From Rheum nobile (lineage: Eukaryota; Streptophyta; Magnoliopsida; Caryophyllales; Polygonaceae), in NCBI GenBank assembly GCA_027886185.1, contig WOAB01000893.1, positions 2,914,001 through 2,978,000 of the forward strand: DNA of 64,000 bases. Direction: 5' to 3'. The notes under the pieces were generated by a model. It searched no databases. It saw nothing but the letters and a program-made list of their open reading frames with translations, and was not told the origin of the DNA. This document shows positions 1-10,260 of this stretch, one piece after another (within the stretch, counting starts at the first letter, position 1; every line of letters starts with the position of its first letter). The translations under genes and the position numbers were made by a program.

Positions 1-587
1 GGAGGAGGACCACGACACCAGTAGAAGCACCCACACGACGACAGGGAGGAGCAGCACCACACAGCTCGTCGACGATGACGGAGCTTGGAGGGAGCTTCAC
101 CGGTGGTGATGGCGAGAGGCGAGAAAGAGAGGGACGAAACAGAGGAGTGAGGCGGGAGAGATGGGAGACAGATCGGTGCCCATCACCTTCCATTCACAAC
201 AGCATATATATAGCCCAAGCAGGGCGGGAGGCAAAGCTCCGACAAGGGCTTGCAAGAGGGCCGACCAAGGCAACAGTGGAGAGCCCAAGTGGGCGCATGT
301 GGAGAGCCAAGTGGGAAGATGCAGAGATAAGATCGGTTACAGGGTAAGATTGCACAGAGGGATAAGACCGGGTATGGATTTTAAACCCCGGAAATTATAT
401 GTTTGTATCCAAACAAATATTCTAAGTCCCGAAAATACATCGAATGTATTTTATACCACTCAGGGAATTATTTCGGAGATCATGGATGTTACGGAAAATC
501 CGAACTCCACTGAAAGCGAAATAATTAATGAACGAAGGTTGGGAAAATTACCCAAATATCCTTACTAAAAATTATGGGGTATTACAG
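1..587 (-). mobile_element. Partial LTR, TGTAATACCCC type (Ty3/gypsy, chromovirus-like)
   Basis: The plus strand ends in GGGGTATTACA at 587, so read on the minus strand an LTR begins with TGTAATACCCC there and runs off the left edge. The terminal ~200 bases match the block at 31640-31848 in order (shared stretches include ACCCAAATA, CTTACTAAAAAT and AACAAATATTC). A TATA-like stretch on the minus strand lies near 205-215, where a U3 promoter is expected. It abuts a gag gene directly, so this LTR probably inserted into, or replaced, the rest of that element. Seen: termini and repeat copy. Inferred: family, from the start sequence only. Confidence 0.6.
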
Positions 588-2020
588 GGTTGCGGATGCG
601 GGGCAACATGGGTGGCCAAGGGAGAGGAAAAGGATGGACTAGGAGTGGAGGCATACCTTGGCGGTTGGGATCGTGACCATGTGGCCCTCTTCTTCCTTTT
701 GATTTTGAGTGTGAAGTTCCATGGCTGTGTGAGTAAGGCGGTGGAGATTTTGGATGCAAGGACCTTCAATGGCTCCCTAATATCCACATCATGGCCCCTC
801 AAGAACATAGCATGGATGTCTTCGCCATTGTAGATCACTCCACCCTTGTGGATAAGGTCTTTCAACTCAGAAAAGAACTCAAGGGGAGTTTGTGATGGAC
901 CTTTCTTGGCTAGGGCAATCTTGAGTCTCATTTGGGTGGTGTAGTCCTCGGAAACATACCGTTGAGTCATCACGTGCATGAGTTGATTCCAATGTGTGAT
1001 AGGAGGAAGCCGACGCCTCTCACGGTCGGCCACAAAACGGTGCCACCAAGACCGAGCGGCACCTTGGAAGTGAAAAGTGGCATAATCCACATTTTCCCAC
1101 TCTTCATAGTGGCAATGAGCTAAGGTGTACTCGGTGGCATGACTCCACTCTAAGAACTTGGAAGCATCATACTCTCCCTCAAAGAAATCGATCTTGACCT
1201 TAACCTCTCGACGGTGGCCATAGTTGGCCGTGGTGTCCGGTTGGGCATGGCGCTTATCTTGGTGACGGGGTGCGGGCTTGGGCACCCAATGTGGATCACG
1301 CGGCCGCCACCGACCTCGTGTGCGCTCGGGGATGCGGTGGTATGTAGCCTCTCCGCGGCCACCAACATAGCCCTCCTCAATGGGGTCGGTAGTGTAGTGC
1401 CCATCATCAAAGCCAACAAAGGCTTCATCCACTTCATCAAACTCACCATCGCCGTCGTCGCCTTGGTCATAGTCGTCGCCACTCTCTTAGTAGCCACGCC
1501 TTGGAGCTTGGTGGCGAGACGTGGACGGGTTGGGGTGGGCTTGGCTGCGGCCACTGGGGTGAGTGTGGGCGCCGCTGTCCGAGAAGTAGGAGTCTCGGCC
1601 AAGGGGCTGTGGATGTCGGCCCGATAGCGGTCGAGCGTGCTCTTGCAAATGGGGCTCACCGTGATTCGGCCGGAGGGGAGATGGCAACGCCGCATTGTGA
1701 GCGGCGGCGGATGAGTACATGGGGGCCTTGCCCCGGTCACGCGCCAAAGGTGGTACTTGTGAGGAAGTGCCGGTGAAGATCGGCGCCACCAAGGGTCTCG
1801 TCATGGCTGCGGCCGCCAAGCAAACTTTGGCCAATTGTCGCTCGACCTCGGCCAATCGGGAGAGGGTCTCGTCGAGTTTGGTTTGGGCGGCCTCTTGGCT
1901 GCGGACGGCCTCGGCTTCGCGGGCTGCATTGGCACAATTGTGCTTGGCCACCCTCACCGCGAAGGACTCTGGGGATAGGGTAGGTGTGGAGGTGTGGTGG
2001 GTTCGTGCATCGTTCTCCAT
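588..2020 (-). pseudogene. Ty3/gypsy gag, broken
   Basis: Retrotransposon capsid gene. The likely start is the ATG at 2020 (MENDARTHH...), since the upstream ATG at 2068 adds only a short non-conserved leader. The first ~80 residues form a probable coiled coil (REAEAVRSQEAAQTKLDETL). After a Pro/Ser-rich stretch an in-frame TAA lies at 1487-1489, and the same frame then resumes. From ~1240 the conserved Retrotrans_gag region follows (FFEGEYDASKFLEW, then FHFQGAARSWWHRF, then TQRYVSEDY and FFSELKDLIHKGG). The last ~60 codons no longer look like gag, suggesting a frameshift, and no CCHC knuckle, protease or RT follows because the LTR at 1-587 cuts the gene. Not functional. Confidence 0.85.
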
Positions 2021-3090
2021 GGTTACCTCCAACGAGAGATCACCTATATCAACCATCAACAAAGGCACAAGTCACAAGTTCTATGGCAATCAAAGCAACA
2101 ACAAAAAAAAAACAGAAAATGCAAACAAGACAAAGAAAGGATCAAAAGGACAAGCGAGAACAAGAAGGCAAATGAAGAAACAATCTTCCAATTGGATGGC
2201 TAAGATGGGCTAGCCAAGCATGTGATCAAGGCACTACCAAGTCAAAGCAAGCAAGCAACTAAGATATTTGATCAAAACAAGCATGGATATATCATGGAAA
2301 GCAACTCTGAGAACACTTATGAGGATTTTAAACAAGATGGAACAACACTATGCAAGTCAAGAATGAGATGAATGTAGAGCAAGTGGATGCATGTCAAAGG
2401 AGAAAGAACACGGAGGGGTATGCACAATGGACCTTGGTGCCAAGTGAATGGTGCTTCCTCAAGCCTTGCACACAAACTTTGCTTTTACTTCTTCTTCTTT
2501 TCTTTTTTTTCTTTTTTTTGCTTTTGATTCTGTTTTTTTTTTTGTTTGACTTGGGAAGCAACCGAAATTACAAGAGGGGGCGGCAACCAAGGTGAAATTT
2601 GAAGACTTAGAGACTTACTCTAGATGTTAGCAAGCTCTTTGTTTGACTAGAAAAAGAGAGGGAACACTTTGTCACAATAAGACTTACCTTTCCATCCAAA
2701 TCACCACAAGACAAACACAAAATTCCACACAAGCTAAGGAAAGTAAAGCAAACTAGAAGTTATCCAAAATGGCTCTAGACATATTTACTTTTGACCAAGT
2801 GAGATGTTGGCTTTGCCACTTTGGTAGAGATCACATGCAAGGGCTACGGGAATGGGGCAAAGGATTTGTCTTCAACCTTTGGCAAGGCATCTTGTACGGC
2901 AGGGTGGTAATGGGGCCGAGGTGGGTGGCGGCAAGGTGGTAGGCGGCGGTAGGGTGGTGGGTGGTGGAGACAAGGCGGCAACAAAAAATTGGTTTTTTGC
3001 AATGAAATTTTATGGAGGGCAAGATAAACACATGAGAAACAAGAAAATGAAAAAAAAAATTGAGAAGAAAAAACTTAGCTTGGCCGCTGA
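2021..3090 (-). other. Retroelement leader (untranslated) between PBS and gag
   Basis: No coding sequence recognised. This is the stretch between the primer-binding site at 3091 and the gag start at 2020. It contains a long T-rich tract at about 2475-2545 (A-rich on the element strand) and GGTGGG-rich repeats at 2915-2975. Its position fits an untranslated leader. Confidence 0.55.
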
Positions 3091-3103
3091 GCTATGATAC
3101 CAA
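3091..3103 (-). promoter_or_regulatory. Primer-binding site (initiator tRNA-Met type)
   Basis: On the minus strand the sequence reads TTGGTATCATAGC, one base off the usual TGGTATCAGAGC complementary to the 3' end of initiator tRNA-Met. It lies just downstream of the LTR end, which fixes the orientation of the gag element. Confidence 0.75.
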
Positions 3104-3105
3104 TT

Positions 3106-3868
3106 TGATGTGAAACAATGAGGCTTGAAAGCCTTGCTTCACCGGAAGGGCTCGACCGTGGCACAATCAAGCTTCTCTCTTCTTCTCCTAGCTAAGGTGG
3201 CTCCTTTGGACTCCCTTTAGACTCCTCTTGAAGGCAGAAATAAGGATGGACGGTGGTGAGGCCGGCGGAGCTCCGACAAGGGTGGAAACCGATGAAGGAA
3301 GAGGATCCCAAGAGCCAACGGTGGGTGTTGTTGGTGTTGGACGAGAACAAGGCCAAGGGAAGCCTCCAAAGAGGTTCCTTGGCAGATTTGGAGAGTTGTA
3401 AGCCAAAGAACAAGATGTAGTGAAATCCAAATGCAATACTTGTTTATTGAAAGAAGAAATTAAAGATAATCCAAGCTTGGTGGCGTTGGATTGAAGGCTT
3501 GAACCGGGGAGGACCACCTCTACCCTTGAAAGAGGACCACCTCAACTTCTATAAGCTCTAAGCCTTTAATCTCCAACCAAGTTATAAATGAGCAAATAAA
3601 GGCACTTAAATGCTTAGGGTTGCTAGTGGGTTGAGATCCATGTGCAAATGGGTCCACACGCCCAAAATAGAAAGGTCCAAAACATAAATAAATCACTAAA
3701 AGGGAAAGGGGATAAAAACCTTGGAAAGACTTGGATAATTGCGGCCACTTGGCCAGCCATGGGGCGCGTGCCTATGGTGTCTTGGCAGCGAGGGTGTGGC
3801 GAATGTCACGGGGCTTGGCCACGGCCAAGTGATGGAATTGTTGTTGATGGAGGTTGGCATCCATCACA
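3106..3868 (-). mobile_element. 5' LTR of the gag element (763 bp)
   Basis: Read on the minus strand this begins TGTGATGGATG at 3868 and ends TTTCACATCA at 3106, three bases from the primer-binding site. A TATA-like TTTATAAC lies near 3590 on the minus strand. The matching 3' LTR is absent from the window, so the boundary at 3868 rests on the TG start and on the change to unrelated sequence, not on an LTR-LTR comparison. Confidence 0.6.
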
Positions 3869-5284
3869 AGGTGCTTAAACACCTCTTATCCTTAACGGGT
3901 GGATAAGAAGTAATGATGTTGATCTTAAAAGTATTTAGATATTATTTTGACTAATACTGAATTATAAAGAGATCATTATGCCTCGCAAGGCTATAATATT
4001 CTTGACACGCATGGCTATTAAAGTCCACACTTAATGTTTATAAAGTCCACATTTAACACACAAAGTCCACACACAATATCGCTATTAAAACAATAACAAC
4101 ATTAAGTACGTATACTCATATAAATATGTATACATATATATTCGATAATAACTATCAACCTAGATACGAAATTCATATAAGTAAACAAGTGTTTACAAAC
4201 ATTAGTTAGGTTTTTTAAATTATTCAATTAATTTTAATATTAATTATCGGTCAAATGATGAACTGAAATGACAAGAGCGAACCATCACTTGCCTTAATTT
4301 CTTTATAAACGAATTACAATGTGAAAATTAGCGTTGACTTGATTCCAAGAAATTGAATCCTGCTTCACGGCAATTCTAGCAAGGTTTTCGACCCACCAGC
4401 GATCCGACATTAAATGATATAAATCGACAAAATAATTAATATCAATTAATTTATTTTCACGAACTCAAGTATTTAAGTTCAATAAATTTTTATGAATTTA
4501 TTAATAAAAATATTAATTATATTTTTCTAAGGACAAATACGAATACAAGTGAGTCGAAATTATATCGCTCGATTGATTCCGGGTCGAAAATGGACCGGAT
4601 ACGCTAATTGGGCTTTGAAGGCCCAATACATGTGTATTGTTTGAGGCCCACCTACTGGATCATCATCAACAATGAGCTCAAGGCTCTTCTTGATGTTACA
4701 ACAGCCATGGCTTCCCACCCGACCACCACGAGCCACGGACGGCGACGACAGATCCTGGTATGGCGGCGCGACTTCACGAGGTGGCGGCTGGCAGCGTCGG
4801 CGACAACCAACGTATCTGGGCACGGCGGCGAGTCGGACGGCGCCTCACGGGCTGAACAGAACATGAGTTGAACGAGATTCACGCGGCTCGCTCGATACCC
4901 AAACGACGATGAAATGGAGCGGCGTTGGTGTCGTTGGAAAGCTGACGTTGCAAGGTTTCTCCGAAGATGGGTCGCGGAGGTTGGGCACCCTCACAGGCGT
5001 AGGAAAACCGCCCTAAAGTGGCATGGTTTCTCGATTTTCTCTACACAACCGGGGCGAGTTCGTAGGCGATTCGATGTCGTTTGGAGATGGTTCGGGACGA
5101 TTCAAGAGTTTATTCCCACAATTCCAAGTACAAGTAAGAGGATGGTCACTTTTGTGGGTATACATATGTGAGTCTACATGTGGAAATGATGTACCCACCA
5201 AATTTGTGATCACAATATTAAGAGAATGTCGTCCTCAAGCGGAGATGTTATACTCGATCTTGATTCGATTAAAGAAGAGGATGT
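3869..5284 (-). repeat. LTR-like relic, minus orientation
   Basis: A diverged copy of the repeat family seen at 5285-10258 (opposite strand) and 28640-31848 (same strand). Shared landmarks are a box reading AAGGCAAGTG(A/G)(T/C)GGTTC on the minus strand near 4272-4300 and the phrase CCTCGCAAGG near 3982. The 4560-5280 part is GC-richer, with short open frames that have no recognisable domain. No coding function is claimed. Confidence 0.45.
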
Positions 5285-6021
5285 ACGTGTAATAACCTTC
5301 ATTTTATCATAAGGGTATTAATGTTATTTCTATATATTTTATTTTGATAATAATAAAAGTTATGTAATTTATTTTATTTCTTTTAGAGGAGTAATTTAAA
5401 TTTTTCATTAACTTAAGTTCAAAAGTTAGGTTAAGATAATTTGTGTACAAATTATCAAATAGGTTATAATAATATAGTATGGAAATAAATAATTAAGTAT
5501 AACCATGAATGTGGTTTTGGAAATTTTTAAATATATAGCGCTCAGGTAAAACGAGTCTTGTGGTGAAACGAGTGGATAATTTTGGAGCGTTGGATTGAGG
5601 GTGATAAATGGCTAGATTAGGAGAGAGAAAATAGGGTGTAGTGAGGGTGTGAATCATGGAATAAATATCACAAAAGCTTTTTTGAATTTTATAAAATAAC
5701 CACCTCTAAAATAGGAAGTTTAATGTAGATTTGGAGAGAGAAAGATATTGTATATCTCCATTAGCGTTATTCCTCAAGCCTCCACCGAGATCCGCATTAT
5801 TCACTGTGTTTTTAGTTAATACGCATATTCAGTGGAAGTTCGTCCATATCAATACATTTAATTAGTTGAAAATTAACATTATGCATATCGACACGAAAAT
5901 TGTGAATATCGTTACATGTTCTTTGCATATCTGTTTATTTTGTTCATGTTCAATCGTATTCATGCTGATATTCACTGCCTTATATCTGATATTCAAGTAT
6001 TATGAGTGCTTATTCATTATG

Positions 6022-6071
6022 TAGGTTAAATATTATTTTATCCATAAGAGGATAAAATAATACTTAACCTA
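6022..6071. repeat. Short perfect-type hairpin
   Basis: Two 22-base arms (6022-6043 and 6050-6071), ending in TTTATCC and starting with GGATAAA, pair with a single mismatch around a 6-base loop in AT-rich DNA. Confidence 0.7.
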
Positions 6072-7952
6072 AGTAGGTTATCTGTTTAAGTCATGAAATA
6101 TTTTAATTATATTAACTTATGTTAATATTAAAATAAATAAAATTATCTTGTTAAGCTTAAAGTATTTAAAGTAAGAATAATAGAATGTTAATTAAAATAT
6201 GGCTAAGTTTATAAGAAAAAGTGCTTTAAACTTAAAACTAGCCTAATTTAATTTTTTCGTTAATTTAAATTTGGGTTAAAATGTATGGATAAACTTAGGA
6301 TACATTATAAATAAGTTAGGGTAATTTTGGTAATTCTTAAAACTTAAATTAAAGACATTTTTTCCACAACTTGAAAAGTTGGGCAAAAACATGAATTTGG
6401 GTTGTCTTTTTCTTAATTTGGGCTGGAGCTTCTTCATTGGCGGATTTCGACCACAATTTCAAACCGAATCTTGCAATTGACCCATGGGCTTTCAAGTTTA
6501 GTCAATCCAAAACCTAATCCCCCTAAAATCCTAATTTTTAATGTCCCCAATTGATAGAATTTCTAGCTCAAAGTCGAACAGCCCATCCAACACGCATCCA
6601 TGTCAAGCTCTTGGCTATGGCCGATTTCGGCCCAAATCCGGGCTCGGTTTTGACAATTGAACATTGGGATTTTAAGGTAACCTTCATAGGTACATTATCC
6701 CACAAAAACCGGGAAGAATCGTCCAAGTAAGATCAAATTTCCCCCGAAAAGGCAAGGAATCTTCTTAAACGTGTCATCACGTTTTTATGGCAAATTGGAT
6801 CTGATTCGGGATCATTTTGGACCAAATTGTATGTCAATATATAGGGTTTATAGAGATCTATCAAACCCCTTCGCCCATGGATTAAATTTATCCAATTTCA
6901 AGCTTTAGGTTTTCGATAGTCCACAAAATTTCCAGGAACTTGCAAAAGAACATTCTCCTTCAATAGGGCATCTCTAGTTACGATTTAGGTACCAAAATCT
7001 TCATCTTGAAGTCTAGAATCCAGAGACACTAACCACACACCATTTGGAGTTTGGATGAGGAAAAATCGAAGCATTTTTTTGCAAGGTGTCTGCGCGCGGG
7101 TTCGGTAACGACTGGATTCGACTTGTTGTTGTTCTTGGTTGCGGTTTTGTCCAATTAATCATGATTATGTATGCTAATTGGGGTTAATTAGATACATATT
7201 GGGTTAATTTAATTTTAGAAGTTTTAAAATAAAAATAAACATATTTTAGGATATCATCCTAGATTGTAAATTGTTAAGGTATAACATTACAATTGGGTAA
7301 TGTGTTGGGTTAAATAAGGTGATAAATAAATTGAGTAATTTATTTATTTATGCTATGATTATTTGGAATATACGATTAATTGATTTTTAGTATCGTATAG
7401 ATAATCGTTATGTCGAAAAGCCTTGAAATTGATTTATTTAGAGTTAAATAAATTCAATTAAAAATCGAGACGTGTATCCTTCAAATGTCATTATGGAATA
7501 AATTATCTAATCATAATTTCTTTATGTTGTGTGATTTGGGTACATCTCAGAATCGTTTTTGGAACGAAAATAAAGCAGGGAGCCAATTTGCTTTTCGAAA
7601 GAAACCATCTATATTACGCCGTTCAAACTCTCTGTAATCCAAGGCAAGTGGCGGTTCTCTCTTACAATTTATTCCATATATTTTTTTAATTGACAATTAA
7701 TCTAATTAAGTTGGGATAAATATTCTTAATTTTGTGTTTGGGAACTTGTGTGTTAAATTGGTGTGAAAATGAACCTTATTTATTAGGTTGTATATTTGCT
7801 AGCAACGACTCTCATATATATATATGAGGGTATAGATCCGGTGAGAATGAACATTAGGGTGAGAAATGAGAATAGCTCCTAGCGTTTAAATCCAAAGGCT
7901 AGGATTAGACTATTATTTAAGTGGTCATGTGCCACTTAAGTGGATAATTAAT

Positions 7953-7982
7953 CGGTCAACGCCGGAGCTCCGGCGTTGACCG
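7953..7982. repeat. 30-bp perfect palindrome, left subterminal
   Basis: Begins CGGTCAACGCCGGAG and is its own reverse complement over all 30 bases, centred on GAGCTC. A second copy with two changes lies at 9286-9315 near the other end of the same element. Confidence 0.95.
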
Positions 7983-8039
7983 ACCAAATTTTTATTTTAT
8001 TTTTTCGAACCAGGTTTTTTTTTTCGGCGCCACTTTTTG

Positions 8040-9260
8040 ACTTAAGATGGTATATGCATACATTTTGCCTTGTGTGTGTATCTATATTGTCCTATATGTG
8101 CATCAAAATTTTATAAGGCGTTGTCCAGCCTAAGTTCTTTTTTTTTCCGGCCCATTTTTTCTTCGGGTCCACTTTTTGCTTGCGCTGGCATGTGCACCAT
8201 TTTTTACTTGTGTGTGCATCAATATTGACTTGTATGTGCATTAAAATTTTATAAGGTATTGTCCATTTTTTTCGATTCAATTTTTCGCAGCCCAACTTTT
8301 TTCCAAAACTATTTTTTTGCTTAAGATGGCATGTTCATACATTTTAGCATGTATGTGCATCTAAAGATTGTAAAAAATATGCATTGTTTTCTAGAGAAAA
8401 TATGCATGAGTTGTACACTGTATGTGCATAAGTTTTGACATGTTCACATTCAAGCAAAAAGACATGTATTTCAAATGGTATGCACATACAAGTCAAAAAC
8501 TCATGTACATATCAAGCCAAGAAAACGATGCATACAAGTAAAATTTAGATGTACAGACAATTCAAAATTCATTCACTTAAAAGACAAAACTTATACACAA
8601 TTTGTAAAGTGTATAAGATTTTACATGTGTGTGCATAAGTTTTCACTTATAAAAAGTCACATATATAGTCAAACCATATGCATGCCTAGTTCAATTTACA
8701 TGCACATGCAAGCAAAAAGACATGCACTTCGAAGGGTATGCACATACAAGCCAAAACTCATGCACATTTCAACCCAAGAAAACAACGCACACAAGTAGAA
8801 TTTAGATGCACATACATGTCAAAATTTATGCACACACATGCCAAAACATATGCACATTCTGCGAAATGCATGTATAAGTTTTTGCATGAGTTTCCACATA
8901 CACAAGGTCACACATATAATCAAAACCCTATACAGAATTTATGGAATTTAGATGCATATACAACAAAAAAGACATGCACTTCAAAAGGTATGCACATACA
9001 AGCCAAAACTCATGGACATTTCAACCCAAGAAAATAATACACACAAGTATAATTTAGATGCAAATATATGTCAAAATCTATGCACATACAAGCTAAAACA
9101 TATGCATATGCTGAGAAGTGCATGAGTTTTCACATACACAAAGTCACACATATAGTAAAAAATCCTATACAGATTTTATGCAATATCAATGCACATACAA
9201 GTCAATATCGATGCACATACAAGCAAAAATCAATGCACATGCAATCGCAGATCAAAAATT
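8040..9260. repeat. Degenerate minisatellite of TGCACATACAAG units
   Basis: Units of roughly 25-40 bases built on TGCACATACAAGNNAAAA recur. From about 8390 to 9260 the motif is on the plus strand, from 8040 to 8340 on the minus strand, so the core itself is a large inverted array. The open frames across it encode only repeated HIQAKTHAH-like peptides and are by-products of the repeat. Confidence 0.85.
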
Positions 9261-9285
9261 GTGCCTAATAAAAAAAAACTTTGAC

Positions 9286-9315
9286 CGGTCAACGCCGGAG
9301 CTCCGATGTTGACCG
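9286..9315. repeat. Near-perfect 30-bp palindrome, right subterminal
   Basis: Same sequence as 7953-7982 except two bases in the right half (CGATG for CGGCG). Next to it, 9366-9388 is another hairpin with 10-base arms (GGTCATGTGC / GCACATGACC). Confidence 0.9.
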
Positions 9316-10260
9316 CCGATGACTAGTTTGACCAGTCATGTTGATCGGTCAAACTCCCAAAAATCTGGTCATGTGCATGGCACATGACCTTTTAATAAAA
9401 GTTTAATCATAGCCTTTGGTTTATTTGTCATCCAAAGACTAAGATTTATTCTCATTTCTCACCCTATTATATATTCTCACATGACACTTACCCTATATAT
9501 ATATATTATTGTAGTGTGCTAGATTAACTTTGGTGTGGATTTGGTGTGAATTTGGTGTGGACTTATATGCTTAATTAACACAAGTATACGTATGAACGCT
9601 AATTACCTTGCGAGGTTTAGTTGTTTCTTTATAACTTTGTATTAGGAGGATTATTGCACTAATACTTTTGATCATGACCTGCCCTTATTCGAATATAAGT
9701 GGTGGTGCACTTAGCTAGTGCCGAAATTCGAGATTCGTCCCATGATATATCTCATTGCGAGATTGGTGTGGATTAAAAGCTTTAACATAAATGCACGTTT
9801 TGGAATTAAATAAGATAAGTGTCATTTTGCGCATAATTAATATACCCTCGAGCGAGAAGTATAACGTGGAACCCGCTCGGACTCTTGTCTAAAGAAAGTT
9901 CCCTATCCAATCTTGATTCGCACTATGCGGTGAGGTTGGTCGAGGACCCAAATATTCAAGTAGTCGTTTTCAAAACTTTGTGTGATAATATGAATGTTCC
10001 CAAACAAATTCATTTAATTCCCATAAGACTAATTTCCGTTGGAGTCTTCTCTTAAAGCATGTATTTTCTTTCGTTTCAATAGGAGTATAGTAGTCATATA
10101 CCGTTTACCGAGTTTTATTCAAGAAACAAGGGTAGTGACTCTATACGACTACAAGAACCATTCTGTTTTTCACCCTTGCACAGTCTTTCATTAGACTGGC
10201 CAACCTTTTCTTTTCCTTGCATGGTTGACTGGTGTCATCCGTCCTATACGGCACATCAGG

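Larger units (their letters stand above)
7826..9493. mobile_element. Non-autonomous fold-back DNA element with repeat-array core
   Basis: The ends are inverted copies. Left has GAGGGTATAG, then TAGGGTGAGAAATGAGAATA. Right, reverse-complemented, has TAGGGTAAGTG, then the same TAGGGTGAGAAATGAGAATA. Both then carry an AAAGGCTA(G/T)GATTA box, so inverted ends extend ~100 bp. Both sides are flanked by (TA)n runs, the probable target. Inside lie a 30-base palindrome near each end and an array of TGCACATACAAG-type units. There is no transposase. The superfamily cannot be fixed because the TA-rich flank hides the target duplication. Confidence 0.75.
5285..10258 (+). repeat. LTR-like relic, plus orientation, split by a fold-back element
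   Basis: Starts TGTAATAACC at 5285, a diverged form of the TGTAATACCCC LTR start. The box AAGGCAAGTGGCGGTTC lies at about 7640-7656. The 9560-9850 part (CTTGCGAGG, TTTTGGAATTA, GATAAGTG, CATAATTAATA, ACCCTC in order) matches the reverse complement of 28640-28900. No open reading frame of note. The two relics are arranged head to head around 5285. Confidence 0.5.

Noticed and set aside
1214..2213. Plus-strand open frames of 60-160 codons
   Set aside because: Shadows of the minus-strand gag gene in GC-rich DNA.
8390..9260. Regularly spaced TGCACATACAAG units that look array-like, as in a CRISPR
   Set aside because: Units and spacings are uneven, diverged and present on both strands inside a plant transposon. 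There are no cas genes and the genome is eukaryotic.
8475..9268. Overlapping open frames encoding HIQAKTHAH-like peptides
   Set aside because: They are translations of the minisatellite and carry no independent coding signal.
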